From positions 1 through 64,000 of the IMG/VR virus record IMGVR_UViG_3300034121_000850: a stretch of 64,000 bases of DNA; one strand, 5' to 3'. Positions 6,576 to 15,885 of the stretch are shown one piece after another. How positions within the stretch are numbered: position 1 is the first letter of the stretch; every line of letters starts with the position of its first letter. The notes beneath the pieces were generated by a model. It was not told the DNA's origin, did not search any database, and saw nothing but the letters and a program-made list of their open reading frames with translations. The position numbers were made by a program, and so were the translations under genes. Source of the stretch: a virus.

Positions 6576-8900
6576 ATGATATATTTTATTACAACAAAAG
6601 AATACAATTTTACTAATGAAAATTTAACTTTTGTTAATCCTGCAAAAGGTAAAGAAATTTTAAAAGATTTTTACGATAATAATAAACATATCGCTTTAGA
6701 TACTGAAACAACAGGTTTAGATGCTTATGTAAATGATATTGTATTAACAGGATTTGGTAATGTAGAAACTCAAATTATTGTAGATAGTAGATATGTTAAA
6801 TTAAAAGATATTATTCCTACTGATTATGCTTCTAAAGTATATGTTGGGCATAATCTAAAATTTGATTATTCTATGATTTTAATCAATGATAAAATTGATT
6901 TAAAATTTCTTTGGGATACTATGATTGTTGAACAACGCATAACACAAGGTTATGAAGTATCTACAAGTTTAGAAGAAACATTGCTTAGAAGATTAGAGGT
7001 AACTGTTGATAAATCAACAACATTAGATTTTACTTATAAATATTTTGAATTACAATTTAAACACTTAGAATATTTAAAAGAAGATTTAGTACATTTATTA
7101 CCATTAAAAGAAAAGCAAACAGAATGGATAACAAAGCTTAGACAAGAAAATTTATTTTACAAAATAGAATTTCCTTTAATAAGATATATTGCTCAAGCAG
7201 AATTAGAAGGTTTTGTATTAAATAAAGAAGCGTGGATTAAAAATATTAAAAATAATGAAATTATTAAATATGAAAAAGAATTAGCTTTAGATGAAGAAGT
7301 TAGAAGTTTACGTGTAATTAAGAATTTTGAGAATGATGAAATATTTAAAAGATTATCAGGAGGAAAATTTGATAGAAACAGAAGTAAAGCACCTGATTAC
7401 TCTAATGTATTAGATTTATTTGGAGAACCAATGAGTTCTCAAACATTAACAGGATTAAAGAAGAAAATACAAGTAAGTGTTGGTTTAATGAATTGGAGTT
7501 CTCCTACTCAACTTATTGATTTATTTGCAAGACTTGAAGAACCTTTACCTACTAAATTTGGTGAATACGATATTCCTATATTTGATAGTATAAAAGGTGT
7601 TTTAAAACATGATATTGGTTTTATAACACAAGCTGAAAGCCTTGAACAATATTTTATTGAGAAACCGTTATCTGTTGTTAATAATCTTCTAAAACTTCTA
7701 TTAGAATATAGAGAAGTTGAAACTGAACTATCTTCTTTTGGTGTAAATTTCTTGGATAAAGTTAATCCTATTACAGGTAAAATTCACACTATTTATAGAC
7801 AAGCTAAAGCTGTTAATGGTAGATTACAAAGTGGTGGTGGTAAAAAAGAATCTGATAAATTTAATTCTCAAAATATACCAAGAAAGAAAACTATTAGACA
7901 ATGTTTTGGTACTGATGAAGGTTATAGTATAAGTACTGTAGATTTATCAGGAGCAGAAGCTATTACTATGGCATCTAAAGCACAAGATTTTAAATTAAAA
8001 AGACTTGTTGAAGCAGATATTCATAGTCATTTAGCAACTATTGGTTTTAAAAACATCTATTTATATAGAGCAGGATTAGATTTAGGTTTATGGGATAATA
8101 ATGAAGAAGGTGTAAGACATCGTCCTTTTCAAAAAGTTTATAATTTCTTTAAAAGAAAGAATAATTCAAAAATTCTGCATTTATTAGAAATAACAACAGA
8201 GAGAAAAGCTAAAGAAAATTATAATCTATATAAAACATTTTATGTTGATAAAAAACATAATGCTCATTTTAGGCAATCATGTAAAAATCTAACATTTGGT
8301 GGTATTTATGGTTGTAAACCTAAAAAAGCAGCTAAAACTATTGATGTTTCACGAGAAGAAGGATTAGTATATCTTAATACTGCTAAAAGTGAAATACCTG
8401 ATGTTTACAATCTTGTTGAAAGTAATGTTAAAAAAGCTTTAACTGATGGTTTTCTTGTATTAAATTCTAGAACAAATAGTCGTATTTGGTTTCCATTAGT
8501 ATTAGATGCTAAGAAAAATAAATATGATATAGATGACTCTGTTAAATATCAAGTAGAAGGTCAAGCACGTAATATTCCTATTAGTGGTACACAAGCTGAT
8601 ATGATTAAAGAAGCTATGGTTGAAATTGGTTCTTTCATTGAAAAGAATAAATTAGACTGTAAAATCCTTATACAAGTGCATGATGAACTTGTTGTTAAGC
8701 ATCCTTTAAATATGGATGGTGTATCAGAAGAATGGAAAGCTAAACCTCATTATGTTACTTTTACTTATGATAATGGCAAGACTAAATTAGTTTCTTTTGC
8801 TGAATTTACTGCTTTAACAATGGAAAAGGTTTGTAATAGATATTTAGTTAATATGACTATGAATACTGAAAGAAATACTTTACTAACATGGACAAAATAA
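6576..8900 (+). CDS. Family A DNA polymerase with 3'-5' exonuclease domain
   Basis: This is the replicative DNA polymerase. The N-terminal proofreading exonuclease has ALDTETTG (Asp42, Glu44) and VGHNLKFD (Asp97). The polymerase domain has motif A around Asp456 (VDLSGAEAITMAS, in place of the usual DYSQIELR but keeping Asp and Glu). The O-helix motif B is R566-x3-K570-x3-F574-x3-Y578, and motif C is QVHDE with Asp703. Between motifs A and B there is a longer-than-usual segment (about 475-560). No 5' nuclease domain is present. I chose ATG 6576 (774 residues): an upstream in-frame TTG at 6543 lies inside the leader hairpin. Family A polymerases are typical of one part of the crAss-like phages, others having family B. 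Confidence 0.93.
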   Translation: MIYFITTKEYNFTNENLTFVNPAKGKEILKDFYDNNKHIALDTETTGLDAYVNDIVLTGFGNVETQIIVDSRYVKLKDIIPTDYASKVYVGHNLKFDYSMILINDKIDLKFLWDTMIVEQRITQGYEVSTSLEETLLRRLEVTVDKSTTLDFTYKYFELQFKHLEYLKEDLVHLLPLKEKQTEWITKLRQENLFYKIEFPLIRYIAQAELEGFVLNKEAWIKNIKNNEIIKYEKELALDEEVRSLRVIKNFENDEIFKRLSGGKFDRNRSKAPDYSNVLDLFGEPMSSQTLTGLKKKIQVSVGLMNWSSPTQLIDLFARLEEPLPTKFGEYDIPIFDSIKGVLKHDIGFITQAESLEQYFIEKPLSVVNNLLKLLLEYREVETELSSFGVNFLDKVNPITGKIHTIYRQAKAVNGRLQSGGGKKESDKFNSQNIPRKKTIRQCFGTDEGYSISTVDLSGAEAITMASKAQDFKLKRLVEADIHSHLATIGFKNIYLYRAGLDLGLWDNNEEGVRHRPFQKVYNFFKRKNNSKILHLLEITTERKAKENYNLYKTFYVDKKHNAHFRQSCKNLTFGGIYGCKPKKAAKTIDVSREEGLVYLNTAKSEIPDVYNLVESNVKKALTDGFLVLNSRTNSRIWFPLVLDAKKNKYDIDDSVKYQVEGQARNIPISGTQADMIKEAMVEIGSFIEKNKLDCKILIQVHDELVVKHPLNMDGVSEEWKAKPHYVTFTYDNGKTKLVSFAEFTALTMEKVCNRYLVNMTMNTERNTLLTWTK

Positions 8901-8904
8901 AACA

Positions 8905-9255
8905 ATGGCATTAAAAAACATTCTAAGAACAAAGGAAATTTTAACCCACAGGGAGCAAAACAACGTATCTAACAGCGTTAAACCAAAAAGTCAAAGGGTG
9001 GTTGAATTGACCCATACTTTTAAGAATTACGAATATGAAGTTGGTGATGTTCTAATAATTAGAAAACAATCACACGCTTCTGATTACGATAGAGATATCG
9101 CTGCACAATATGACATTGATTACACTACTCCATTGACTGTTGAAACTATTAAAACTGATAGTAATAGTCCAACTTGTGTATTTCAAGTGGTAACTTTCAA
9201 AGAAATACCGAATGAACCACACATTGCTTATTTATTTAAACCTTATAAAGAATAA
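8905..9255 (+). CDS. Hypothetical protein, 116 residues
   Basis: It starts 4 bases after the polymerase gene. The N-terminal 30 residues are polar and basic. The rest looks beta-rich (YEYEVGDVLIIRKQ..., then a strand-rich tail), possibly a small SH3/OB-like barrel. No family is recognised. Codons here are slightly less A/T-biased than those of the neighbours. The position suggests a replication accessory role, which is inference. Confidence 0.65.
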   Translation: MALKNILRTKEILTHREQNNVSNSVKPKSQRVVELTHTFKNYEYEVGDVLIIRKQSHASDYDRDIAAQYDIDYTTPLTVETIKTDSNSPTCVFQVVTFKEIPNEPHIAYLFKPYKE

Positions 9256-9257
9256 TT

Positions 9258-9497
9258 ATGAAGATTACAAAAAAACAAATACTTAATAGAAATATTCCGA
9301 TTGATACTATAATTAAAGTAGCTTTTAATATAGTAGAAGGTCTTATAGATTTATTTGCAAATTCTGCTGGTTCTAAAAAAGCACAAATTGAAGCTTTACA
9401 AGCTGCTCAATTAGCTCAAGGAGAACTTATAGAAGCACTTGGTAGAGAAAATATACAAAGAATTGCTGATATTGAAGCATTAAATGCACGTAGATAA
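9258..9497 (+). CDS. Small helical protein, 79 residues
   Basis: The C-terminal half (residues 40-79) is Ala/Gln/Glu-rich with heptad spacing and probably forms a coiled coil. The N-terminus is basic with a short hydrophobic stretch. The gene overlaps the following helicase gene by 14 bases, so they are translationally coupled. It might be a small partner of that helicase. No family is recognised. Confidence 0.6.
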   Translation: MKITKKQILNRNIPIDTIIKVAFNIVEGLIDLFANSAGSKKAQIEALQAAQLAQGELIEALGRENIQRIADIEALNARR

Positions 9498-10923
9498 GAA
9501 TAAACTATTACGTCAAGAACAAGGGGTTGTTAAGTTTTTCAACTCTAGTAATTTTAAAGCTTCTAAAGATAGACAAGGAGTTTTAAATTATTTTACTGGA
9601 GTTGGAAAAACTTACACCGCTATTCTTATAATAAAAGAGTACCTTAGATTGTATCCTTTAAAAACTGTCGAAATACTTGTACCAAGAGAAGTTTTATATA
9701 TGCAATGGAGTAAGGAAATACAGAATAGAATACCTTATGCAAATATTAAAATTACAACATTAGGAACTTATATTCATAATCCTAATATGACTTCAGAAGT
9801 AGATTTATTAGTTGTTGATGAATTGCATATGTTTTATGATGTTGAAGTTGTTCAACTAATTAACAATACAAGAATTAAATTTACTGATAATTTAGGGTTA
9901 ACAGCCCACTATAAAGATAAAAAAGGTAGACAAAAAAGTATTGAACACATTTTCCCTGTAATTGATATAATTGAGGAGTTTGAAGCTTTAGCCGAAGGTT
10001 TTATTAGTCAGTTTATTGAATATAATCTAAAAATATCTTTTACAGAAGCTGAACAAGAACAATATATTAAGCTTGCCAATGTAATAGATAAATATTCTCC
10101 TAAATTTGGGGAAACTAATCAATATGGTATTGCTCTATTTTGTTATGCAGGAGGTAAAGGTAAAACAGGTATTTATAGAAAAGGATTTGATTGGTGTCAA
10201 ATATGGGGAAAAAGACAAGGTTGGTATAAAGGTTGTTCTGAAGAAGTAGATTTACTATGGAATCCAAGTAGAGTTATGGGTTATGCTAAAATATTTGTAA
10301 ATGCTATTAGTCAAAGAAAAGACTTACTTTATAATGCAGAAAACAAAATATTAATAGCAAAAGAACTTGTATTTAAATTTGATAATTGTAAAACTATTGT
10401 ATTTGGACAAAGTACTAATTTAGCATCTAAATTAAATTTAATGCTTAATGAAAAACAAGCTGGAATATCTGTTGCTTTTCATAGTAATATACAACCTCAA
10501 ATACTTCCTAGTCCTAAAACAGGTAAACTAATTAAATTTGGTGCTAAAAGATTAAAAGATGCTGCTTTAGAAGGTATTAAAAATGGAACTGTAAGAGTAA
10601 TTTGTACTGCATCTGCTTTAGATGTTGGTTTTGATGTTGAAGATATTAATCTTGGTATTATAACTTCTAATACTTCAAGTACAACACAAAGACAACAAAG
10701 AGGTGGTAGAGTTAAAAGGGTTAATACTAAAAGTATGTTTCCCGATAAAGAAATTGTTCTTATAGTTAATATGTATGTTGAAAATTCACAAGAAGAAAAA
10801 TGGTTAAGAGAATCACAAAAGAAAAACAAAAATGTTAAATATTGGGTTGATAGTATTGATGAAATTAATTATAATCCAACAAATAAAGATGTCTTTGACA
10901 TAACTGAATTTATTGATGATTAA
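9484..10923 (+). CDS. Superfamily 2 DNA helicase
   Basis: This is an ATP-dependent helicase or translocase of superfamily 2. Seen: motif I FTGVGKTYTA (about residues 37-46), motif Ia-like VEILVPREVLYMQW (62-75), motif II VVDELH (Asp112-His115, a DEVH/DELH variant), motif V-like ALDVGFDV, and motif VI QRQQRGGRVKR (402-412, with Gln405, Arg406 and Arg409). Length 479 residues. SF2/SNF2-type helicases are regular members of crAss-like replication blocks. The start overlaps the preceding small gene; the stop overlaps the next gene. Confidence 0.85.
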   Translation: MHVDKNKLLRQEQGVVKFFNSSNFKASKDRQGVLNYFTGVGKTYTAILIIKEYLRLYPLKTVEILVPREVLYMQWSKEIQNRIPYANIKITTLGTYIHNPNMTSEVDLLVVDELHMFYDVEVVQLINNTRIKFTDNLGLTAHYKDKKGRQKSIEHIFPVIDIIEEFEALAEGFISQFIEYNLKISFTEAEQEQYIKLANVIDKYSPKFGETNQYGIALFCYAGGKGKTGIYRKGFDWCQIWGKRQGWYKGCSEEVDLLWNPSRVMGYAKIFVNAISQRKDLLYNAENKILIAKELVFKFDNCKTIVFGQSTNLASKLNLMLNEKQAGISVAFHSNIQPQILPSPKTGKLIKFGAKRLKDAALEGIKNGTVRVICTASALDVGFDVEDINLGIITSNTSSTTQRQQRGGRVKRVNTKSMFPDKEIVLIVNMYVENSQEEKWLRESQKKNKNVKYWVDSIDEINYNPTNKDVFDITEFIDD

Positions 10924-11488
10924 TATTATACAATACGTTTCATTTTTAATGAAGCATCAAATAAGTGCAAGTCAATTTCTACTTATGTATTTACTATATA
11001 AGAAAGAAATAGCTTTAATTCATCAATACATTAAAATTTTTAGGAAGGGGAAAATAGGATTTATGGATAAAATTGATTATGATGATTTAATAGCAAAAGG
11101 GTTTATAAAGGAAGTAGAAGGACAAAAAGGTAAAATAATTTTAACAGATAAATTTAAAAGTATATTCATTGATGTACGTGAAGCAGTTGAAGAAATATAT
11201 GATTTATATCCAGCAATTATTATAAGTGCAAAAGGTGTTAAATACCCTTTAACTTTATATAATAGAGAAGAATTTATAAAACTATATACTAAAATATTAG
11301 AAACAGATATACACGATGAAATAGTAAAAGATTTAGAATATGCTGTTAAAAATGATTTAATTTTTGGTAAAATTGATACATTCTTTACAAGTAAGTTTTA
11401 TTTAGGTATTAGAAAAATTAGAAATGAAGGAAAAAAAGTAACAGAAGTTAAAATAGGACAAGATATAGACCATGAGTTCGGCAACTAA
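10916..11488 (+). CDS. Hypothetical protein, possible helicase partner
   Basis: This 190-residue basic protein is mainly helical, with a winged-helix-like stretch (about residues 55-80: DYDDLIAKGFIKEVEGQKGKIILTDK has the helix, turn and beta-wing pattern). I use ATG 10916; a TTG three bases upstream is less likely. It overlaps the SF2 helicase gene by 8 bases and the DnaB-like gene by 17 bases. The tight packing between helicases suggests an origin-binding or helicase-loading role. That is inference and no family is recognised. Confidence 0.66.
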   Translation: MINIIQYVSFLMKHQISASQFLLMYLLYKKEIALIHQYIKIFRKGKIGFMDKIDYDDLIAKGFIKEVEGQKGKIILTDKFKSIFIDVREAVEEIYDLYPAIIISAKGVKYPLTLYNREEFIKLYTKILETDIHDEIVKDLEYAVKNDLIFGKIDTFFTSKFYLGIRKIRNEGKKVTEVKIGQDIDHEFGN

Positions 11489-12482
11489 AGTATTACCATT
11501 TAAACATATAAGTGAAGTAGCTAAAGAAGCTATAATCGCTTTAAACGAAGAAAGACACGGAGAACAATTAGGACTTTATACAAGATTTCCTAAATTTAAT
11601 GTTGCTATGAATAAGTATTCAAGATTTTCTCACGTTACTCTAATTGCTGCTGCATCAGGTGCAGGTAAATCTTATTTTATTAATATTTTAGAAGAAGATT
11701 TTACAGATAGTAAAGGAGTTAATAAAGATTTTAAAGGTAAAGTTATGTTAATAGCTTTTAAATTTGAAATGGAAGGTAAAGATGAACTTATTCGTGCTGC
11801 TTCTCGTGATATGGGTGTTTCTTATAATTATTTACTAAGTTCTGAATATATAGGCAATTCTAAATATAATCAATTATCTGATTTAGAATTAGCTGATGCT
11901 ATTAAGTATTTTAAGCAAATAGAAGATAAGAAAATATACTATATAGAATCTATTGGTGATTGTATGCAAATACTACATACTGTTCAGAAACTATGTAATG
12001 AAAATCCTGGATATAGACCTATTGTTACTATTGACCATTCTTTACTAACTAAAAAAAGTACTGAAAAATCTGATATGGAATTGATTTCTAATATTGCTAT
12101 TACTGCTATTGTTTTGAGAAAAACCTTTAAAGCAATGGTTTATATATTAGGTCAATTAAATAGTAATATTGAGTCTGTTGAAAGACGTATTAAAAAAGAA
12201 TTACATTATCCTATTAAAACCGATATTTATGCTCAAGCACAACTATATTGGGCTTGTGATAATGTTTTTATTCTTAATAGACCTGAACTATTAGGTATTG
12301 AAGAGTATGGTAAGTTAAAATTACCTACTGCAAACTTAGTACACATGAGTTGTATAAAATCAAGAAAAGGTCGTTTAGGTAATATCTTTTTGATGGAACA
12401 ACTAAATAAATCTACCTTTTCAGAAATTACAGTTGATTATTTATTAGAAAAAAAGAAAAAAAATGAAGAAAATATTTTGTAG
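11472..12482 (+). CDS. DnaB-like replicative helicase (RecA-fold ATPase)
   Basis: This is predicted to be the hexameric replicative helicase. It has the DnaB C-terminal RecA-like core: Walker A ASGAGKS (61-67), Walker B IVTIDH with Asp188, then an ISNIAITAIVLRKTFKAMVYILGQLNSNIESVERR block matching the DnaB H3/H4 region, and a late CDNVFILNRPE segment. At 336 residues it lacks most of the usual DnaB N-terminal domain, so any primase contact must use another surface. It ends in TAG, with a promoter-like element spanning its stop. Confidence 0.85.
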   Translation: MSSATKVLPFKHISEVAKEAIIALNEERHGEQLGLYTRFPKFNVAMNKYSRFSHVTLIAAASGAGKSYFINILEEDFTDSKGVNKDFKGKVMLIAFKFEMEGKDELIRAASRDMGVSYNYLLSSEYIGNSKYNQLSDLELADAIKYFKQIEDKKIYYIESIGDCMQILHTVQKLCNENPGYRPIVTIDHSLLTKKSTEKSDMELISNIAITAIVLRKTFKAMVYILGQLNSNIESVERRIKKELHYPIKTDIYAQAQLYWACDNVFILNRPELLGIEEYGKLKLPTANLVHMSCIKSRKGRLGNIFLMEQLNKSTFSEITVDYLLEKKKKNEENIL

Positions 12483-12505
12483 TTACGAAATTAGTGTTAC
12501 ATTTG
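12476..12505 (+). promoter_or_regulatory. Bacteroidota-type promoter candidate
   Basis: TTTG at 12476-12479 and TACATTTG at 12498-12505 match the Bacteroides primary-sigma consensus (-33 TTTG and -7 TAnnTTTG) with an 18-base gap, close to the usual 19-21. It lies at the end of the DnaB-like gene, about 55 bases before the RecT-like gene, in one of the wider early gaps. It would let host polymerase transcribe the recombination genes. No transcript data were used. Confidence 0.55.
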
Positions 12506-12559
12506 CATACGATTTACAATTAGCACCGTCCAATTTTATAAAGTTTTAGAGTTAAAGCA

Positions 12560-13285
12560 ATGAAAGATTTAGAAAAACAAGTTTTAGATATTACACCTGC
12601 TAATGTATTTAATAGTAATAACCTTGAAGTATTACTAAATTTTAGTGCAACTATTGTTAAAAGTAATCTTACTCCACATAAGACCTCTGAATCTGCTTTA
12701 GCAGCTATTCTTCAAGGTATGGAAATAGGATTACCTGCTATGGCTGCATTAAATAATATTCATCTTATTCAAGGGAGAGCTACTTTAGGTGTTAATGTAT
12801 ATACTGCTATTTTATTAAAAAATGGTATTATATTCGATATACTTAAAGACTGTCAACCTATATTTCAATATGTTAGAAGAAAATCTGATGGAAAAGATTA
12901 TTCTCCTGTTATTGTATATAGAGAAGATGAATTACCTGATGCTAGTGCGCTTGGTTCAGATAAACTAATCAAAGGTGTTAAACCTGTTGATTATGTTACT
13001 GAAATTAAATTTAGTAGAGTTGTAAAAGGAAGAGAATTTACAATTACTAATAAATTTAGTTATTTAGATGCACTAACGCAAGAACTTACTGATAAAGATA
13101 ATTGGAAACGTATGCTTAAAACTATGCTACGTACTCGTTGTCTTACTACGGGAGCAAGGTTAATTGCACCTGATTTATTTATGGGATTATATGAAACAAC
13201 TGAAATTTTAGATACTAACCAAAAAAACAATAACTATGCGGTAACAGAAGATGGAGTAGTCGAAGATATTACCAATAATGGATAA
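12560..13285 (+). CDS. RecT-like single-strand annealing protein
   Basis: RecT/Red-beta-like proteins anneal complementary ssDNA during recombination. The key block is LQGMEIGLPAMAALNNIHLI followed by QGRATLGVNVYTAILLKNG (about residues 50-90), which matches the conserved 'G-E-L-G-L, P, L, I, G-K-p-a-l' pattern of RecT proteins. A second conserved region, NWKRMLKTMLRTRCLTTGARLIAPD (about 178-202), is also typical. Its likely partner is the PD-(D/E)XK exonuclease at 19049-20236. An A-rich spacer of 79 bases with no SD follows the gene. Confidence 0.82.
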   Translation: MKDLEKQVLDITPANVFNSNNLEVLLNFSATIVKSNLTPHKTSESALAAILQGMEIGLPAMAALNNIHLIQGRATLGVNVYTAILLKNGIIFDILKDCQPIFQYVRRKSDGKDYSPVIVYREDELPDASALGSDKLIKGVKPVDYVTEIKFSRVVKGREFTITNKFSYLDALTQELTDKDNWKRMLKTMLRTRCLTTGARLIAPDLFMGLYETTEILDTNQKNNNYAVTEDGVVEDITNNG

Positions 13286-13364
13286 CATTATTAAAATGAC
13301 CTTTAAAAACAATTAAACAAAAACAATCAAACAATTAACAAAAACAATTTAAAACAACAACAAA

Positions 13365-13832
13365 ATGAAAATTATCCGTAAAACAACAGGTACACGTGAA
13401 AAAGCAGGAGTTCCAGCAGGTATAATGGTTACTTGCACTAAAGGCATTCTTCGTCTAACTACTGCATTGATTGATGCTCTAAGTCTAACTACCGCTAGTA
13501 AACTAGTAATGGTATTAGGAGAAGAAGAAGATGATAATGGTGAAGCAGTTAAGGCAATTTATATGTCTGTTGAACCTAAAGGTTCAGAAGAAGGTGCTAC
13601 TCTTGGTGCAGTAGGTTCTTTGCTTCAATTCTCTGATTCTGCAACATATCAGCATTTGGAAGGAAACGAGAAAGTAAATCGTTTGTTTACAGTTGATGTT
13701 GAAGCAGGTGAAGAAGTTGAAGGAACTACATACTATAAATTAGTATTTGCTTCTGAAACTGCTAAATCTCCACGTAAATCTTCTGCTGAAGGTGGTGATG
13801 AAGAAGATGATGAAGAAGGAAGCGAAGATTAA
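13365..13832 (+). CDS. Protein with SSB-like acidic tail
   Basis: This 155-residue protein has a probable beta-rich core (residues 1-125) and an extremely acidic C-terminal tail (GGDEEDDEEGSED). Such tails are the hallmark of phage and bacterial ssDNA-binding proteins, where they bind partners and mimic DNA. With RecT upstream and primase downstream, a ssDNA-binding or DNA-mimic role is plausible, but no OB-fold signature can be confirmed by eye. It has its own A-rich leader (CAACAACAAAATG) and a strong terminator after it, so it may be made in large amounts. Codons are less AT-biased than neighbours', which also fits high expression. Confidence 0.7.
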   Translation: MKIIRKTTGTREKAGVPAGIMVTCTKGILRLTTALIDALSLTTASKLVMVLGEEEDDNGEAVKAIYMSVEPKGSEEGATLGAVGSLLQFSDSATYQHLEGNEKVNRLFTVDVEAGEEVEGTTYYKLVFASETAKSPRKSSAEGGDEEDDEEGSED

Positions 13833-13854
13833 TATTAATTAATCTTTGTTTAAA

Positions 13855-13889
13855 AGAGGGGTAGTGTTAAAACTACTCCTCTTTTTTTT
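13855..13889 (+). terminator. Rho-independent terminator
   Basis: AGAGGGGTAGT (13855-13865) pairs with ACTACTCCTCT (13872-13882, one G-U) around a 6-base loop, followed by seven T. It ends the acidic-tail gene. The next start is 47 bases downstream. Confidence 0.9.
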
Positions 13890-13935
13890 AGTTAAATAAA
13901 TCGAGAAAAACAATTAACAATTAAAAATTATTATT

Positions 13936-14715
13936 ATGGCTGATAAAAAGAAAAATGTAGCAGATGAAGAAGTAAAAGTTCCTATTGTAACAGGAGAATT
14001 TCAAGAACCTATTGTAGAAGAAGCATTTGAAGATGGCTTTGAAGCAGGTGATTTTGAGATTGGTGAAGAAGTAAGTGGTACAAGATTTGGTAGTTTCCAT
14101 CCACCTATTAAAGATACTAATGGTCAATATGACTTTCCAAAAGCTTATCTTGTAGATGTTTCAGTTAAAGAAGTTGAAATTAAAAAAGGTGATAAAATTG
14201 GTCAAAAAGCTAATATTTTAAATTTCACTTTTGCAGACGCTCCTACACTTGAAAAAGCTAAAGTAAGATTTGTACATTCTGAATGGCAAATTGATAATGT
14301 TAAATCAGAAGATGGTGCAAAAATGTTTGACGGTATGAAAAACAGAATTAAACATCTTTTTGAAACATTCCTACCTAATAGTCAAGTAGTATTGGGAACA
14401 GGTGCAAGAAGTTTTGTAGGTTGGTTTAATATTATTGAAAACCAATTTAAAACAAGTAAAGCAAATAATACTCCTATTTATAGTAATATTCCTGTTTATG
14501 TATTTGTTACTTTTCAGAAAAAAGGTGGTAATGTTCAATTTCCATTATTTCCAAACTTTATTGAACTTGCAGTTGCAGGTAAGAAACCAATTACCTTTAC
14601 TGTTAATACTAAATACCATCAAATTACACCTAAAGCAAGTGCAGGTGCAGCTAATATGGCATTAGATATTAGTCCAAGTGATTTTCCTGAAATGGGTAAT
14701 GAGTTCCCAAGTTAA
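13936..14715 (+). CDS. Conserved-looking replication-block protein, unknown
   Basis: This 259-residue protein has an acidic N-terminal region (residues 1-45), a probable beta-rich middle (AYLVDVSVKEVEIKKGDKIGQ...) and a Pro/Phe-ended acidic C-terminus (ISPSDFPEMGNEFPS). An acidic tail ending in an aromatic-Pro motif recalls T7 gp2.5 or SSB tails, so it is a second candidate ssDNA-binding protein. No family could be fixed by reading. It stands alone between two terminators, suggesting its own expression level. Confidence 0.7.
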   Translation: MADKKKNVADEEVKVPIVTGEFQEPIVEEAFEDGFEAGDFEIGEEVSGTRFGSFHPPIKDTNGQYDFPKAYLVDVSVKEVEIKKGDKIGQKANILNFTFADAPTLEKAKVRFVHSEWQIDNVKSEDGAKMFDGMKNRIKHLFETFLPNSQVVLGTGARSFVGWFNIIENQFKTSKANNTPIYSNIPVYVFVTFQKKGGNVQFPLFPNFIELAVAGKKPITFTVNTKYHQITPKASAGAANMALDISPSDFPEMGNEFPS

Positions 14716-14738
14716 GTAAAGTTACTGTTACTGTTTAA

Positions 14739-14783
14739 AGAGAAGTTGCAATCAAAAAAAGATTTGCAGCTTCTCTTTTTTTT
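14739..14783 (+). terminator. Rho-independent terminator
   Basis: AGAGAAGTTGCAA (14739-14751) pairs with TTGCAGCTTCTCT (14764-14776, one G-U) around an A-rich loop, followed by a run of T. It separates the preceding gene from the primase gene, which starts 41 bases later. Confidence 0.9.
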
Positions 14784-14823
14784 GTTTATATTCGTAAATT
14801 ATATTTATATTATTATCTAATTA

Positions 14824-15885
14824 ATGAGTTTCGATATACACCCAAAAATAACCAAACAGTATATATTAGCAAGACTTACACAAGAAGATATTTTCAATTT
14901 TTACTTATCAAATTTTAATGTAGTAGTTCAAACAAAAAGTTTATTTAGTTCTCCATTTAGAAGAGATAAAGACCCAAGTTGTGGTTTTAAGTATCGCGGT
15001 GATGGTAAACTAATTATGAAAGATTTTGGTGGTGATTTTCATGGTGATTGTTTTGATGTTGTTAAATATATATTTAGATATAATAATTTTTATGATATAT
15101 TAGATACAATAGCCAGAGATTTTTGTATTCATAAATATGAAAATAATAAACCAAAAGATTTTAACATAAATACTCAAAAACTTATAGTTGAGAGTATTAA
15201 CAAAGTTACTGAAAAAACTGATATTAAAATTAAAGTTAGAAAATGGTTAAAAGTTGATGAAGCTTATTGGAAAAAGTTTAATATTACTATTGAGTTATTA
15301 AATTACTATAATGTTTATCCTATACAATTCTTTTGGGTTAATGGAGATTTAAAATATGAATTTGAAGCTGATGATTTAGCATACGCTTATTATTTTGGTA
15401 AAAATAGCGATAATAATGAGAAATTTAAAATTTATTTACCTCTTAGAAAAAAGTTTAGATTTAGACAAAACTGTTCTGTACTACAAGGACTGAATCAATT
15501 AAAAAAAGCAGAATACGGTGTAATAACTAAATCTTTAAAAGATGTTATAAGCCTACGTTCTTTTGGTATTCAAGCTGTTGCTCCTAATTCAGAGAATACT
15601 AAATTGCAGTTAGATGATATACTAACTATAAGAAAAAGCATATTCAAACCTTATTCATTTTATGATAATGATTTAACAGGTATTAGAAATGCAAAAGAAA
15701 TACGTGATACTTATACAATTCCTATAATTATGTATCATAAAAGAACAGTAGCAGAAGAATTTTATCATCCTAAGATTAAAGACTTTTGTAATATTGTTGA
15801 ATATTTAGGAAAAGAAAAAACTAAAAATTTAATTAAACAAATTCAAACAAACATTGAAAATGAAAAACTTAATAGCCCTTTCTGA
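14824..15885 (+). CDS. DnaG-like primase with degenerate zinc finger
   Basis: It is predicted to make RNA primers. The N-terminus matches the DnaG zinc-finger domain in layout (SPFRRDKDPSCGFKY..., then KLIMKDFGGDFHGDCFDVVKYI, residues 43-83). But the metal ligands of CPFH and CFGC are replaced, so zinc is probably not bound. A Toprim-like fold follows: ITKSLKDVISL (234-244, where the usual catalytic Glu of TEGxxD is Lys236) and FYDND (Asp281, Asp283 as the DxD pair). The 353-residue length is short for DnaG because no helicase-binding domain is present. The next gene overlaps its end by 26 bases. Confidence 0.8.
   Translation: MSFDIHPKITKQYILARLTQEDIFNFYLSNFNVVVQTKSLFSSPFRRDKDPSCGFKYRGDGKLIMKDFGGDFHGDCFDVVKYIFRYNNFYDILDTIARDFCIHKYENNKPKDFNINTQKLIVESINKVTEKTDIKIKVRKWLKVDEAYWKKFNITIELLNYYNVYPIQFFWVNGDLKYEFEADDLAYAYYFGKNSDNNEKFKIYLPLRKKFRFRQNCSVLQGLNQLKKAEYGVITKSLKDVISLRSFGIQAVAPNSENTKLQLDDILTIRKSIFKPYSFYDNDLTGIRNAKEIRDTYTIPIIMYHKRTVAEEFYHPKIKDFCNIVEYLGKEKTKNLIKQIQTNIENEKLNSPF

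Noticed and set aside
14781-14807. Promoter before the primase gene
   Set aside because: TTTG and TATATTTA are only 15 bases apart and the -7 box lacks the final G; too weak to claim.
15854-15859. TTG start for the gene after primase
   Set aside because: ATG 15860 in the same frame is a stronger start.
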